The notes below the pieces were generated by a model. The model saw only the letters and a program-made list of their open reading frames with translations, was not told where the DNA came from and searched no databases. Of a stretch of DNA of 64,000 bases, positions 45,970-57,294 are shown one piece after another. This DNA is from Aegilops tauschii subsp. strangulata (taxonomy: Eukaryota; Streptophyta; Magnoliopsida; Poales; Poaceae): positions 143,484,885 through 143,548,884 of the forward strand of contig NC_053038.3 in assembly GCF_002575655.3 (NCBI RefSeq), written 5' to 3'. The position numbers were made by a program, and so were the translations under genes. Every line of letters begins with the position of its first letter. Positions within the stretch are counted from its first letter, which is position 1.

Positions 45970-46629
45970 TTAGGGTAGCTCTTGGCTCTGCCTGAACTCG
46001 TGCAGTCGTTCGTCCAAGCAATCGACACGCTCGCGGTACATCTGGAGCGCGATCTCGAGCTCCAAGTTGGCTATTTCATCGGAGCTCACCAGCTCGAGGA
46101 TGCGACGGCCATGTTCCTCTGCTGTGCCCAGGTGGACACCTGGGCCAAGGAGGTGGTCGAGCCTACGGACCAGCGCATTGGCATCCAGCGGGCCGCGGAC
46201 AAGGCGAACGGCGGCACCCACGCGAACAGCGCGGCGGGCGTCTGATGCAAGTACGGCGTGGCTGGCCTCTGGTGCAAGTACGACGCTGAGGGCCTCTGCC
46301 CACTCCTGGCGAGGAATGGGGGTACTGACGGGACGTGTACCCAGCTGCGATGCCTTGTCGACAACAGGCAAGCGCCGATGGATCCGCTGTTGCTGTGCGG
46401 CGCACCGCGCCTCTCGCTCTGCGGCGCTCCAACGGTCTCGCCGTGCGGCGAGACGCAGCCTATCAGCGCGGACGTTCCTAGCTTGCTCTGCGGCGCGCCA
46501 TCAATCATGTTGTGAAGCGAGCTGCAGCCTATCGGTGCCGACATGCCTATCTTGATCCGCGGTGCTCAAGTGCCATGCGCCAAAGGTCTGCTCAACCCTG
46601 GCGATGACGCGCATCACGATATCGTCCAT
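45970..46629 (-). pseudogene. CACTA-borne helical ORF, one in-frame TGA
   Basis: ATG 46629 on the reverse strand opens a frame to the stop at about 45972-45970, with a TGA at 46503-46501. The N-terminal third carries two to three related Arg-rich repeats (ADQDRHVGTDRLQLA / AEQARNVRADRLRLA). The C-terminal part is Leu/Glu/Arg-rich (ILELVSSDEIANLELEIALQ), predicted helical. A TATA-like TATAT at about 46800-46804 lies upstream on the same strand. No known domain. It resembles in style the coiled-coil ORF at 15905-16783 in the first CACTA copy. Confidence 0.5.
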
Positions 46630-47113
46630 CGCGTTGCCGGGGAGCGGCTCGGCCTTGACGGGCCGTGGTGCCTATTCGTTTTCCTCGTCGACGAGGTTAA
46701 TGGCAGAGGCGATGCTTTGGTGGGTTGGCGTGCTTGGAAAAGGTGGATGTGGTACAGGCTGCGCTTGTCGCCTCCATGCGTCGCGCGCCCCCTATGCGCA
46801 ATATAGGAGGGTGGCGGGAAACAGGTGAGGAAATGGCGGGAAACAGTGGCGTGTTCATGAAACGCCATCAATTAATGGAAACTTAGCATCGAGCTAGCAC
46901 AAGTCGTAGATGATGATCAGATGAACACGAACCACACTAGGGAACCCGTCAGTGATGAATTCATCAATCCCAAACGGTTGAATACTAGCAAGCATTTTCC
47001 CACAACACACACGGCCTATTCCATCACAAATAGGTCGGATGGATCAACTGTATGCCACGTATCACACATTGTCAAAATTTAATGCGGTAGACCTTCTTTA
47101 ATTAACATGTGTT

Positions 47114-47126
47114 AAAAAATAAAAAA
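47114..47126 (-). terminator. Paired T6 runs, possible Pol III terminator
   Basis: On the reverse strand TTTTTTATTTTTT (47126-47114) follows the hairpin by 13 bases. Runs of four or more T end RNA polymerase III transcripts. The role is inferred from its place after the 5S-like promoter and the hairpin. Confidence 0.4.
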
Positions 47127-47139
47127 CAAGGACCTCGAG

Positions 47140-47211
47140 GTTAAATTAGCTGATGGGATGGGTCATTTCGGCCAGTTGACCGAAATGCCCCATCCCATCA
47201 GCTAATTTAAC
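47140..47211. repeat. Near-perfect hairpin, 32 bp arms, 8 base loop
   Basis: Arms 47140-47171 and 47180-47211 are inverted complements with a single mismatch (position 9 of the second arm). The loop is CCAGTTGA. It is far longer and more perfect than chance in such decayed DNA. No similar palindrome is seen in the first CACTA copy. Confidence 0.9.
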
Positions 47212-47219
47212 ATTGACAC

Positions 47220-47275
47220 AACTTCCCATCTAGTCACCCATCCGATGGCTGCTCCAGCCTGAGCACACTTAACTT
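47220..47275 (-). ncRNA. 5S rRNA-like segment next to the hairpin
   Basis: On the reverse strand AAGTTAAGTGTGCTCAGGC is followed by GGATGGGTGACTAGATGGGA, the box A and box C order and spacing of plant 5S rRNA. It is more diverged than the copy at 36873-36929. It lies immediately upstream of the hairpin and T-runs on the same strand. Only the 3' half of 5S is recognisable, so it is not a 5S gene. Confidence 0.65.
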
Positions 47276-47379
47276 GATAGTTTTCTTACATGAGCTACTG
47301 GTGGAGCAACTAGTCCTTGCTGATTGGAATGCCTCTTCACATCCTTATGGCGTATCCGGATGAACCCCCTTCCCACAAT

Positions 47380-47705
47380 GGCCAATAGATGTTGTGTAGA
47401 TAGAGCATATCACAAACGTCTTATTAGAAGCAATCGTCTGCGTTATTATCGGTCTTCGCACACATTTCTGATTACAGACCTATTTGTCGCGTATCACACA
47501 CATCTTGTTATGTTGAACCATTTATGTTCTCTTGCCTAATCACAAACTGTTCATCTGAGTGAACCGTATGTAGTATATCGCACACACCTTCATCTGGCAG
47601 CCCATTTCTTTTGTGTTGCCTAATCACAAATAGTTCATCCAAGTGAACCGTATGCTGTGTATCGCACACGCCTTCATCTGGCTGCCTGTTTCTTTTGTTC
47701 CTCCT
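47380..47705 (+). repeat. CACTA right-end subterminal repeats, second copy
   Basis: Units of about 90 bp have AATCACAAA(C/T)(T/A)GTTCATC, a GTGAACCGTATG motif and CACCTTCATCTGGC. They are homologous to 17130-17480. The unit sequence is cut at 47705 by the Gypsy LTR. Confidence 0.6.
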
Positions 47706-48611
47706 TGTCGGCGTCCTGGGAACGGGGGTCTCCAGACTTGCCTGCCTGCGGCCCACAGCGTGGCTCTGCCACCGGCCCTGTACGGCCCATCTTCACCAGC
47801 GAACACTCAAGACCCTCGCGAGGGGCCAAGCCTCGCGAGGGGGACGACACAAGACCTCCTCGGGAGTGGCCTCACCAGGCTGGCTCGCGAGGGGCGGAGA
47901 GATCAAGGAAAGGGACACCTCGCGAGGTTCCTGTGACGCAAGCCATGACGACTGGCCCTAGGCGGGCAGCAGCGCACGCAGTGTCCTCGTTTCCTCTTTG
48001 GTGCTAAAGGGGCAAGCAGAGGCGAGGAGTCCCGAGGCATCAGGCAAAGGTTACTATATCGGTGCAACGAGACCAAGAGCAGCAGGACGGCAGGACGGAG
48101 GTCACCGTGGAGCCCAAGACGGCGTCACCCCTAGAGCCTTTGGCAGGCGAAGACCACCTTTAGTCAGGATAACTTGTACTAGTTGTCCCCCTTCGAATTT
48201 GGTCGTTGTTGGCTCCCTTCCTGCACAATATTTGGGGAAAGGACCGGAGCCTCTATAAATAGGACTAGCCACCAGAGTAGGTGGCGACTCATCTCGAACG
48301 GACTGATTCAGACCACCCTCACCCACACAGGTTCACCAAGCACAAGAACACCTCCCCTCAGGAGGCTGATCTTCCCCTTGTACTGTTCATCCTCAGCCCA
48401 AGAGGCAATCCACCACACCACACTGGAGTAGGGTATTACACCACAACGGTGGCCCAAACCAGTATAAATCTCGTGTCTCTTGTGTTGCGGGTTTGTTGAG
48501 CTAGGCCTTGAGATCGCGGTGAGGCTAAGGGCGTGATTAGGTAGGAGGAGATCTTTGTGCGCACCCTAGTGTTCGAACCTCAAGGGTTTTGCCGGAACCC
48601 GAAATCCGACA
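47706..48611 (+). repeat. 5' LTR of Gypsy element 1 (906 bp)
   Basis: TGTCGGCGTCCTGGGAACGG...CCGACA. The TATA box (TATAAAT) is at 48254-48260. It is the same family as the LTR split between 51549-51566 and 60324-61242. Internal CTCGCGAGGGG-type words recur at 47814-47920. Confidence 0.9.
48254..48260 (+). promoter_or_regulatory. TATA box of Gypsy element 1
   Basis: TATAAATAGG context about 350 bases before the LTR end; the equivalent TATATAA is at 60871-60877 in element 2. Confidence 0.55.
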
Positions 48612-48789
48612 TTTGGCGCGCCAGGTAGGGGTGCGCCGGAGCTCTCCTTCCGTCGATCTGCGCTCCACCACCACTGCGCTTTGCCCCAACGGCAGGCGTC
48701 ACACGTCCGACTTCGACGACTGGTGCTAGTGGCGGGGCCAGGGGGCTCCGTGCCTTGGCCCCACCTTACGGCAGGTGCGGTGGCCGCCC

Positions 48790-49104
48790 AAGTTCAAGCC
48801 GGAGATGCCACCGCGCTATGACGGCCCGGCGGACCCGATGGCTTTCCTGCTGGCGTAGGAGGAGGCCGTCCTTATGGCTGGGGGCGACGACAAGGTCATG
48901 GCCAACTGGCTTCCCATGGCCCTCACTGGCGTGCCGCACGCCTGGCTTCTCAACCTCCCCGGATCCACGGTGGCATCTTGGGAGGAGTTGCGCGGCCCTG
49001 GTGCCACGCGCTTCGCGGCACCAGGGCCCCACAAGGTCGCGGCCCTCCTCAGCGGCTCGCAAGCGCCGCCCTCGGACCGCCACACCAAGCCGTTCTTCTG
49101 CTAG
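48790..49104 (+). pseudogene. gag: Gypsy element 1 gag remnant
   Basis: Only the core of the retrotransposon gag domain is left: KFKPEMPPRYDGPADPM then, after a TAG at 48856, VMANWLPMALTGVPHAWLLN. In element 2 the equivalent core starts about 780 bp after the primer-binding site, here only about 180 bp, so roughly 600 bp of the N-terminal part is deleted. The zinc-knuckle part is missing too. It closes with a TAG at about 49102. Confidence 0.8.
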
Positions 49105-49165
49105 ATTAGCGTCACCTCCACGCGGTAAGGGGCTCCCCCAGGTTGGGCGGCGCCCTAGGCCGACC

Positions 49166-51548
49166 TAACCTTCGACTCAGGGGATCACCCTGTCACCACT
49201 CTCGGCTCGGGCGTGCTCCCAATGCTCTGCACCCCCACCATCTGCAGTGTAGCCGTCACCAAGACCCTTACCGACGGTGGCGCCGGCCTCAACGTGCTCT
49301 CTGTGGAAGCTTTTAGCCTTCTTCATGTACCACTCGAGCGGCTTCGCCCTAGCAAGCCCTTCTCTGGAGTCGGGAGCGGCTCCGCCGGTCCTCTGGGGCA
49401 GATCCGCCTGCCCGTGACCTTCGGCACTCGCGACAACTACCGCACCGAGCTGATCGGCTTTGACATCGCCCACATCGGCCTCCCGTACAACACCATTCTC
49501 AGGTACCCGGCTCTGGCTCAGTTCATGGCGGCGACCCATCTAGCCTACAACCTCATGAAGATGCCTGGGAGCAAGGACGTCCTCACCGTAGTAGGAGATA
49601 CCAAGGAGGCTCTCGTGGCACTCAAGCTTGCCCTCAAGACCGCCGCGACGGCGCAACCGGTCGACGCGGACACCTCCGGAGTTAAGGAAGCTGCACCAAC
49701 GAAGAAGGAGCAGTTGTTCACTCAAGACCGGGTGGAAACCAAGCAGGTGCCGGTCGAGGAATATGGGCCCTCGGGGGCCACCTTCACCATAGGTGCCAAC
49801 CTCGACCCCGGTCAAGAGGAGGCACTGGTGAAGTTCTTGCGCGCAAACAAGGAAGTATTTGCCTGGCAGCCCGATCAGCTGGTAGGGGTCCCAAGAGGAG
49901 TGATTGAGCACCACTTGAAGGTGTGCCCCAATGTCCGCCCTGTGAAGCAGAGGGCGCGGCGGCAGTCCACGGAGAAGTAGTCCTTCATCGTCCAAGAAAC
50001 CCGCAAGCTGGAGGCAGCAGGTGTCATTCGCGAGGTCCGGTACCCTGAATGGTTGGCAAACCCGGTCGTTGTGCCCAAGAAAGGCGGAAAGGACCGCATG
50101 TGTGTTGACTTCGCCAACCTCAACAAGGCTTGCCCCCAAGATCCGTTCCCACTTCCTCGAATCGACCAGATCATTGACTCCACTGCCGAGTGCGACCTGT
50201 TGTGCTTCCTGGATGCGCTTTCAGGCTACCACCAGATCAAGATGGCGGTAGAAGATGTCGAGAAGACGGCCTTCCTGACCCCGTGCGGGGTATACTGCTA
50301 CACTTGCATGCCGTTCGGGCTGTGCAACACGGGCGCGACCTTCCAATGGCTGATGCACATCGCCCTGGGTCAGCAGCTCGGGAGGAACGCCGAAGCCTAC
50401 GTCGACGACATTGTGGTGAAGTCTCGGGAGGCGAGAACCTTAATCCAGGACATGGAGGAGACCTTCGAAAGCCTGCGCCGGGTGGACTTGCGGCTTAACC
50501 CGGAGAAATGCGTGTTTGGTGTCCCTTCCGGCAAGGTGCTAGGTTTCCTTGTGTCCCATAGAGGGATCGAGGCCAACCGAGAGAAGGTCAAGGCAATCGA
50601 AGACATGAGTCCACCACAAACCCTTAAGGAGATGCAGAAGCTTGCCGGTCGCGTGACTGCGTTGGGGCGCTTCATCTCCAAGCTGGGAGAGAGCACCCTA
50701 CCATTCGTCAAGCTGATGAAGAAGAAGGGCCCATTCGAGTGGACCCCGGAGGCCGACCAAGCGTTTCAAGACCTCAAGAGATACCTGACCAGCCTTCCAG
50801 TGATGGTGGCGACCCGACCTCTCGAGCCCCTGGTGTTGTACCTTGCCGCCACCCCTTACTAAGCCAGCGCAGCTCTGGTGGCGGTCCGGGAGGAGCGCTG
50901 GGTCAGGGATGTGTTGCGCCAAGCCGCTCCCCCAGCCGAGCCGGCGCAAGACACAGAGGGCACCGCGAGGGCTGCGGCGATGTCAGCAATGGACCTGGCT
51001 CAGCAAGACGGCGCACTTGGGCCTGCGGAGGCCCCAACGAGCAACCAGGCTCTGGGGGCTTCGTCATCTCAGGAGGCGCCCCAACCTCCAGAAGCCGTGA
51101 GCCTCGTCAAAGAACCCGCCCTTGTCGAGCACCCTGTGTATTTTGTCAGCACGGTGTTGCGGGACGCGAGAGCACGGTACCCCATGCCTCAGAAGCTCCT
51201 GCTCGCACTCTTGGTGGCCTCGCGTAAGCTGCGGCACTGCTTTCAAGGTCACCCCATCAAGGTCGTCTCGGCCTACCCGTTGGAGAGGGTGCTCAGGAGC
51301 CCCAACTCTACCGGGAGAGTCACCGAGTGGAACATCGAGCTGCAGGCATTTCAGTTGGAGTTTAGCACAACAAGGGTCATCAAGGGAGCCGCGCTTGCTG
51401 ATTTCATGGCAGAATGGACGGACGCCCCAGGGCTTGAAGAAGGCGAGGATCGGTCCCTCTCACTGAGGAGTGAGGCGCCAGACGACTGGGTTATGTATTT
51501 CGATGGCGCCTTTGCGTGCCAGGGCGCGGGGGCTGGAGCACTGCTCAT
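49166..51548 (+). pseudogene. pol: Gypsy element 1 pol: protease-RT-RNase H
   Basis: A single frame is interrupted by TAG at 49978-49980 and TAA at 50860-50862. Protease: LTDGGAGLNVLS (about 49270), the Asp-Gly-Gly variant seen in this lineage. RT: MCVDFANLNKACPQDPFP (50098), FLDALSGYHQI, MPFGLCNTGATFQ, and catalytic YVDDIVVKS at about 50398-50425. RNase H: the usual FxxxxVLRDARARYPMPQKL part at about 51140-51200, then after a linker a second block MYFDGAF at about 51495. The frame is cut at 51549 by the next LTR. Integrase is not in the window. Confidence 0.88.
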
Positions 51549-51566
51549 TGTCGGTGTTCTGGGAAC
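51549..51566 (+). repeat. 5' LTR of Gypsy element 2, first 18 bases
   Basis: TGTCGGTGTTCTGGGAAC matches the start of the element 1 LTR (TGTCGGCGTCCTGGGAAC). The LTR is broken after 18 bases by the Copia insertion and resumes at 60324. Joined length is about 932 bp. The 5 bases before it (CTCAT) are its candidate TSD. Confidence 0.88.
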
Positions 51567-53280
51567 TGTAGGGAATCTTAGCATAATTTAAAAAATTTCT
51601 ACGCTCACCAAGATGCATCTATGGAGTCTACTAGCAACGAGGGGAAAGGAGTGCATCTACATACCCTTGTAGATCGCGAGCGGAAGCGTTCCAATGAACG
51701 TGGATGACGGAGTCGTACTCGCCGTGATCCAAATCACCGATGACCGAGTGCCGAACGGATGGCACCTCCGCGTTGAACACACGTATGGTGCAGCGACGTC
51801 TCCTCCTTCTTGATCCAGCAAGGGGGAAGGAGAGGTTGATGGAGATCCAGCAGCACGACGGCGTGGTGGTGGATGTAGCGGGTCTCGGCAGGGCTTTGCC
51901 AAGCTTCTGCGAGAGAGAGAGGTGTTGCAGGGGAGGAGGGAGGCGCCCAAGGCTGTAGGTTGCTGCCCTCCCTCCCCCCCATTATATAGGCCCCCTGGGG
52001 GGGCGCCGGCCCAGGGAGATGGGATCTCCAAGGGGGGGCGGCGGCCAAAGGGGGGGAAGGGGTGCCTTGCCCCCCAAGGCAAGGGGGAAGCTCCCCCCTA
52101 GGGTTCCCAACCCTAGGCGCATGGGGGGAGGCCCAAGGGGGGCGCACCAGCCCACTAAGGGCTGGTTCCCTTCCACTTTCAGCCCACGGGGCCCTCCGGG
52201 ATAGGTGGCCCCACCCGGTGGACCCCCGAGACCCTTCCGGTGGTCCCGGTACAATACCGGTAACCCCCGAAACTTTCCCGGTGGCCGAAACTTGACTTCC
52301 TATATATAATTCTTCACCTCCGGACCATTCCGGAACCTCTCGTGACGTCCAGGATCTCATCCGGGACTCCGAACAACTTTCGGGTTTCCGCATACATATA
52401 TCTCTACAACCCTAGCGTCACCGAACCTTAAGTGTGTAGACCCTACGGGTTCGGGAGACATGCAGACATGAACGAGACGCCTCTCCGGTCAATAACCAAC
52501 AGCGGGATCTGCATACCCATGTTCGCTCCCACATGTTCCAAGATGATCTCATCGGATGAACCACGGTGTCGAGGATTCAATCAATCCATATGCAATTCCC
52601 TTTGTCAATCGGTATGTTACTTGCCCGAGATTCGATCGTCGGTATCCCAATACCTTGTTCAATCTCGTTACCGGCAAGTCTCTTTACTCGTACCGCAATG
52701 CATGATCCCGTGACTAACGCCTTAGTCACATTGAGCTCCTTATGATGATGCATTACCGAGTGGGCCCAGAGATACCTCTCCGTCACACGGAGTGACAAAT
52801 CCCAGTCTCGATCTGTGCCAACCCAATAGACACTTTCGGAGATACCCGTAGTGCACCTTTATAGTCACCCAGTTACGTTGTGACGTTTGGCACACCCAAA
52901 GCACTCCTACGGTATCCGGGAGTTGCACGATCTCATGGTCTAAGGAAAAGATACTTGACATTGGAAAAGCTCTAGCAAACGAAACTACACGATCTTTTAT
53001 GCTATGCTTAGGATTGGGTCTTGTCCATCACATCATTCTCCTAATGATGTGATCCCGTTATCAATGACATCCAATGTCCATAGTCAGGAAACCATGACTA
53101 TCTGTTGATCAACGAGCTAGTCAACTAGAGGCTTACTAGGGACACGTTGTGGTCTATGTATTCACACATGTATTACGATTTCCGGACAATACAATCATAG
53201 CATGAATAATAGACAATTACCATGAACAAAGAAATATAATAATAACCATTTATTATTGCCTCTAGGGCATATTTCCAATA
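51567..53280 (-). repeat. 3' LTR of the Angela/BARE-type element
   Basis: 1714 bp. Reverse-strand start TATTGGAAATATGCCC (original TGTTGG, here TA), end ...CCCTACA. TATA box TATATAAT at about 51988-51981. A G/C-rich polypurine-polypyrimidine block lies at 51960-52160. Spurious ORFs occur on both strands. Confidence 0.95.
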
Positions 53281-53312
53281 GTCTCCCACTTGCACTAGAG
53301 TCAATAATCTAG

Positions 53313-56300
53313 TTACATTGTGATGAATCGAACACCCATTGCGTCCTGGTGTTGATCATGTTTTGCCCTAGGGAGAGGTTTAGTCAACGGATCTGCTACA
53401 TTCAGGTCCGTATGTACTTTACAAATATCTATGTCTCCATTTTGAACACTTTCACGAATGGAGTTGAAGCGACGCTTGATATGCCTGGTCTTCCTGTGAA
53501 ACCTGGGCTCCTTCGCAAGGGCAATAGCTCCAGTGTTGTCACATAAGAGAGTCATCGGGCCTGACGCATTGGGAATCACCCCTAGGTCGGTAATGAACTC
53601 CTTCATCCAGACTGCTTCCTGTGCTGCCTCCGAGGCTGCCATGTACTCCGCTTCACATGTAGATCCCGCCACGACGCTTTGCTTGCAACTGCACCAGCTT
53701 ACTGCTCCTCCATTCAAAATATACACGTATCCGGTTTGTGACTTCGAGTCATCCAGATCTGTGTCGAAGCTAGCGTCGACGTAACCCTTTACGACGAGCT
53801 CTTCGTCACCTCCATAAACGAGAAACATATCCTAAGTCCTCTTCAGGTACTTCAGGATATTCTTGACCGCTGTCCAGTGTTCCATGCCGGGATTACTTTG
53901 TTACCTTCCTACCAAACTTACGGCAAGGTTTACATCAGGTCTGGTACACAGCATGGCATACATAATAGACCCTATGGCCGAGGCATAGGGGATGACACTC
54001 ATCTTTTCTATATCTTCTGCCGTGGTCGGGCATTGAGCCTTGCTCAATTGCACACCTTGAAATACAGGCAACAACCCCTTCTTGGACTAATCCATACTGA
54101 ACTTCTTCAATATCTTGTCAAGGTATGTACTCTGTGAAAGACCAATGAGGCGTCTTGATCTATCTCTATAGATCTTGATGCCTAATATATAAGCAGCTTC
54201 TCCAAGGTCCTTCATTGAAAAACACTTATTCAAATAGGCCTTTATACTTTCCAAGAATTCTATATCATTTCCCATCAACAGTATGTCATCCACATATAAT
54301 ATGAGAAATGCTACAGAGCTCCCACTCACTTTCTTGTAAACACAGGCTTCTCCATAAGTCTGTGTGAATCCAAACGCTTTGATCATCTCATCAAAGCGAA
54401 TGTTCCAACTCCGAGATGCTTGCACCAGCCCATAGATTGAGCGTTGGAGCTTGCATACTTTGTTAGCATTCTTAGGATCGACAAAACCTTCCGGCTGCAT
54501 CATATACAACTCTTCCTTAAGGAAGCCGTTAAGGAATGCCGTTTTGACGTCCATCTGCCATATCTCATAATCATAGTATGCGGCAATTGCTAACATGATT
54601 CAGACGGACTTCAGCTTTGCTACGGGTGAGAAAGTCTCATCATAGTCAACCCCTTGAACTTGTCGATAACCCTTAGCGACAAGTCGAGCTTTGTAGATGG
54701 TCACATTACCATCTGCATCCGTCTTCTTCTTAAAGATCCATTTGTTTTCTATGGCTTGCCGCTCATCGGGCAAGTCTGTCAAAGTCCATACTTTGTTTTC
54801 ATACATGGATTCTATCTCGGATTTCATGGCTTCTAGCCATTTGTCGGAATCCGGGCCCGCCATCGCTTCTTCATAGTTCGAAGGTTCACCGTTGTCTAAC
54901 AACATGATTTCCAGGACAGGGTTGCCGTACCACTCTGGTGTGGAACGTGTCCTTGTGGACCTACGAAGTTCAGTAACTTGATCCGAAGCTTCATGATCAT
55001 CATCATTAACTTCCTCCCCAGTCGGTGTAGGCACCAGAGGAACATTTTCCCGCGCTGTGCTACCTCCCGGTTCGGAAGGGGTGACTATCACCTCATCAAG
55101 TTCCACTTTCCTCCCACTCAATTCTTTCGAGAGAAACTCCTTCTCTAGAAAGGACCCGTTCTTGGCAACGAAGATCTTGCCCTCGGATCTGAGGTAGAAG
55201 GTATACCCAATAGTTTCCTTAGGGTATCCTATGAAGACGCATTTTTCCGACTTGGGTTCGAGCTTTTCAGGTTGAAGTTTCTTGACATAAGCATCGCATC
55301 CCCAAACTTTTAGAAACGACAGCTTAGGTTTCTTCCCAAACCATAATTCATACGGTGTCGTCTCAACGGATTTCGACGGAGCCCTATTTAAAGTGAATGC
55401 GGCAGTCTCTAAAGCATAGCCCCAAAATGAGAGCGGTAAATCGGTAAGAGACATCATAGATCGCACCATATCCAATAGAGTGCGATTACGACGTTCGGAC
55501 ACACCGTTTCTCTGAGGTGTTCCAGGCGGCGTGAGTTGTGAAACTATTCCACATTTCCTTAAGTGTGTACCAAATTCATGACTTAAATATTCTCCACCAT
55601 GATCTGATCGTAAGAATTTTATTTTCCTGTCACGTTGATTCTCGACTTCACTCTGAAATTCCTTGAACTTTTCAAAGGTTTCAGACTTGTGTTTCATTAG
55701 GTAGTCATACCCATATCTACTTAAATCATCAGTGAGAGTGAGAACATAACGATATCCTCCGCGAGCCTCAACACTCATTGGACCACACACATCGGTATGT
55801 ATGATTTCCAATAAGTTGGTTGCTCGCTCCATTGTTCCGGAGAACGGAGTCTTGGTCATCTTACCCATGAAGCATGGTTCGCACGTGTCAAATGATTCGT
55901 AATCAAGAGACTCCAAAAGTCCATCTGCATGGAGCTTCTTCATGCGCTTGACACCAATGTGACCAAGGCGGCAGTGCCACAAGTATGTGGGACTATCGTT
56001 ATCAACTTTACATCTTTTGGTATTCACACTATGAATATGTGTAACATCACGTTCGAGATTCATCAAAAATAAACCATTGACCAGCGGGGCATGACCATAA
56101 AACATATCTCTCAAATAAACAGAACAACCATTATTCTCGGATTTAAATGAGTAGCCATCTCGAATTAAACGAGATCCAGATACAATGTTCATGCTCAAAG
56201 CTGGCACTAAATAACAATTATTGAGGTTTAAAACTAATCCCGTGGGTAGATGCAGAGGTAGCGTGCCGACGGCGATCACATCAACCTTGGAACCATTCCC

Positions 56301-56723
56301 GACGCGCATCGTCACCTCGTCCTTCGCCAGTCTCCGTTTATTCCGTAGTTCCTGTTTTGAGTTACAAATATGAGCAACCGCACCGGTATCAAATACCCAG
56401 GAGCTTCTACGAGTACTGGTAAGGTACACATCAATTACATGTATATCACATATACCTTTGGTGTTGCCGGCCTTCTTCTTGTCCGCTAAGTATTTGGGGC
56501 AGTTCCTCTTCCAGTGACCACTTCCCTTGCAATAAAAGCACTCAGTCTCGGGCTTGGGTCCATTCTTTGACTTCTTCCCGGTAACTGGTTTACCGGGCGC
56601 GGCAACTCCCTTGCCGTCCTTCTTGAAGTTCTTCTTACCCTTGCCCTTCTTGAACTTAGTGGTTTTATTCACCATCAACACTTGATGTTCTTTTCTGATC
56701 TCTACCTCAGCTGATTTCAGCAT
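53313..56723 (-). pseudogene. pol: Copia pol: zinc knuckle-protease-integrase-RT-RNase H
   Basis: One frame from 56723 to 53313 has four stops: TGA 54599-54597, TAG 54086-54084, TAA 53903-53901 and TAG about 53831-53829. In order: CCHC knuckle CFYCKGSGHWKRNC; protease WVFDTGAVAHIC; integrase with HH-CC zinc part (LWHCRLGHIG...CEPCFMGK) and DDE residues in HTDVCGP, LRSDHGGEY and NGVSERRNRT; RT with MDVKTAFLNG and catalytic LYVDDILLMG; RNase H with GYVDASFDTD, EAEYMAASEA and LLCDNTGAI, ending at 53313 just before the polypurine tract. The 707-codon first segment is still open. It is dead as a whole. Confidence 0.95.
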
Positions 56724-57294
56724 TGAATATACCTCAGGAATGGTCTTTTTCCATCCCCTACATATTGAAGTTCATCACAAAGCTCTTGTAGCTTGGTGGA
56801 AGCGACTGGAGGATTCTGTCAATGACCGCGTCTTCCGGGAGATTGACTCCCAGCTGAGACAAGCGGTTATGCAACCCAGACATTCTGAGTATGTGCTCAC
56901 TAACAGAACTGTTCTCCTCCATTTTACAGCTGAAGAACTTGTCGGAGACATCATATCTCTCGACCCGGGCATGAGCTTGAAAAACCAGTTTCAGCTCCTC
57001 GAACATCTCGTATGCTCCATGTTTCTCAAAACGCTTTTGGAGACCCGGTTCTAAGCTGTAAATCATGCCGCACTAAACGAGGGAGTAATCATCAGCACGT
57101 GATTGCCAAGCGTTCATAACGTCTTGGTTCTCTGGGATTGGTGCTTCACCTAGCGGTGCTTCTAAGACATAATCTTTCTTGGCTACTATGAGGATGATCC
57201 TCAGGTTCTGGACCCAGTCCGTATAGTTGCTGCCATCATCTTTCAGCTTGGTTTTCTCTAGGAACGCGTTGAAATTGAGGACAACGTTGGCCAT
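56724..57294 (-). pseudogene. gag: Copia gag (two stops, one frameshift)
   Basis: ATG 57294 (MANVVLNFNAF) opens the frame. TAG stops occur at about 57072-57070 and 56757-56755, and one inserted base near 56740 (an extra A in GGAAAAAG) shifts into the pol frame. The middle carries the UBN2-type gag region: LFSL-like helices, SVSEHILRMSGLHNRL and ILQSLPPSYKSFV. The CCHC knuckle lies downstream in the 56723 frame. Gag and pol would be one polyprotein in a live copy. Confidence 0.92.

Larger units (their letters stand above)
36140..47705 (+). mobile_element. CACTA-type DNA transposon, second copy, right end beyond a Gypsy insertion
   Basis: Left subterminal repeats (about 36160-36540, resuming at 38062-38380) carry TTTCCGTAGGTATGTACATC and CACACGGT words. 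Right subterminal repeats are at about 47380-47705. A CACTA motif at 36140-36144 may be the left tip, but its following bases are not a clear terminal repeat, so the tip is tentative. Inside: a CACTA MITE, a GRF zinc-finger gene copy, an Ala-rich ORF, a ~500 bp tandem array, two more ORFs, a hairpin and 5S-like DNA. There is no transposase. The Gypsy LTR at 47706 interrupts the right end. Confidence 0.5.
47706..51548 (+). mobile_element. Gypsy element 1 (Tat-like), gag deleted, 3' part displaced
   Basis: 5' LTR 47706-48611, primer-binding site TTTGGCGCGCCAGGTAGGGG at 48612-48631, a shrunken gag, then protease-RT-RNase H ending at 51548, where a second element of the same family begins. A second RNase H-type block (MYFDGAF) at the end of the known part fits the Tat lineage with its dual RNase H. 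The remainder and 3' LTR would lie beyond element 2, outside this window. The preceding 5 bases are CTCCT. Confidence 0.85.

Noticed and set aside
51657..52393. ORFs up to 219 codons on both strands in the Copia LTR
   Set aside because: The same ORFs recur in the other LTR at 58775-59436; they lie in GC-rich LTR sequence upstream of and around the TATA box and have no domain.
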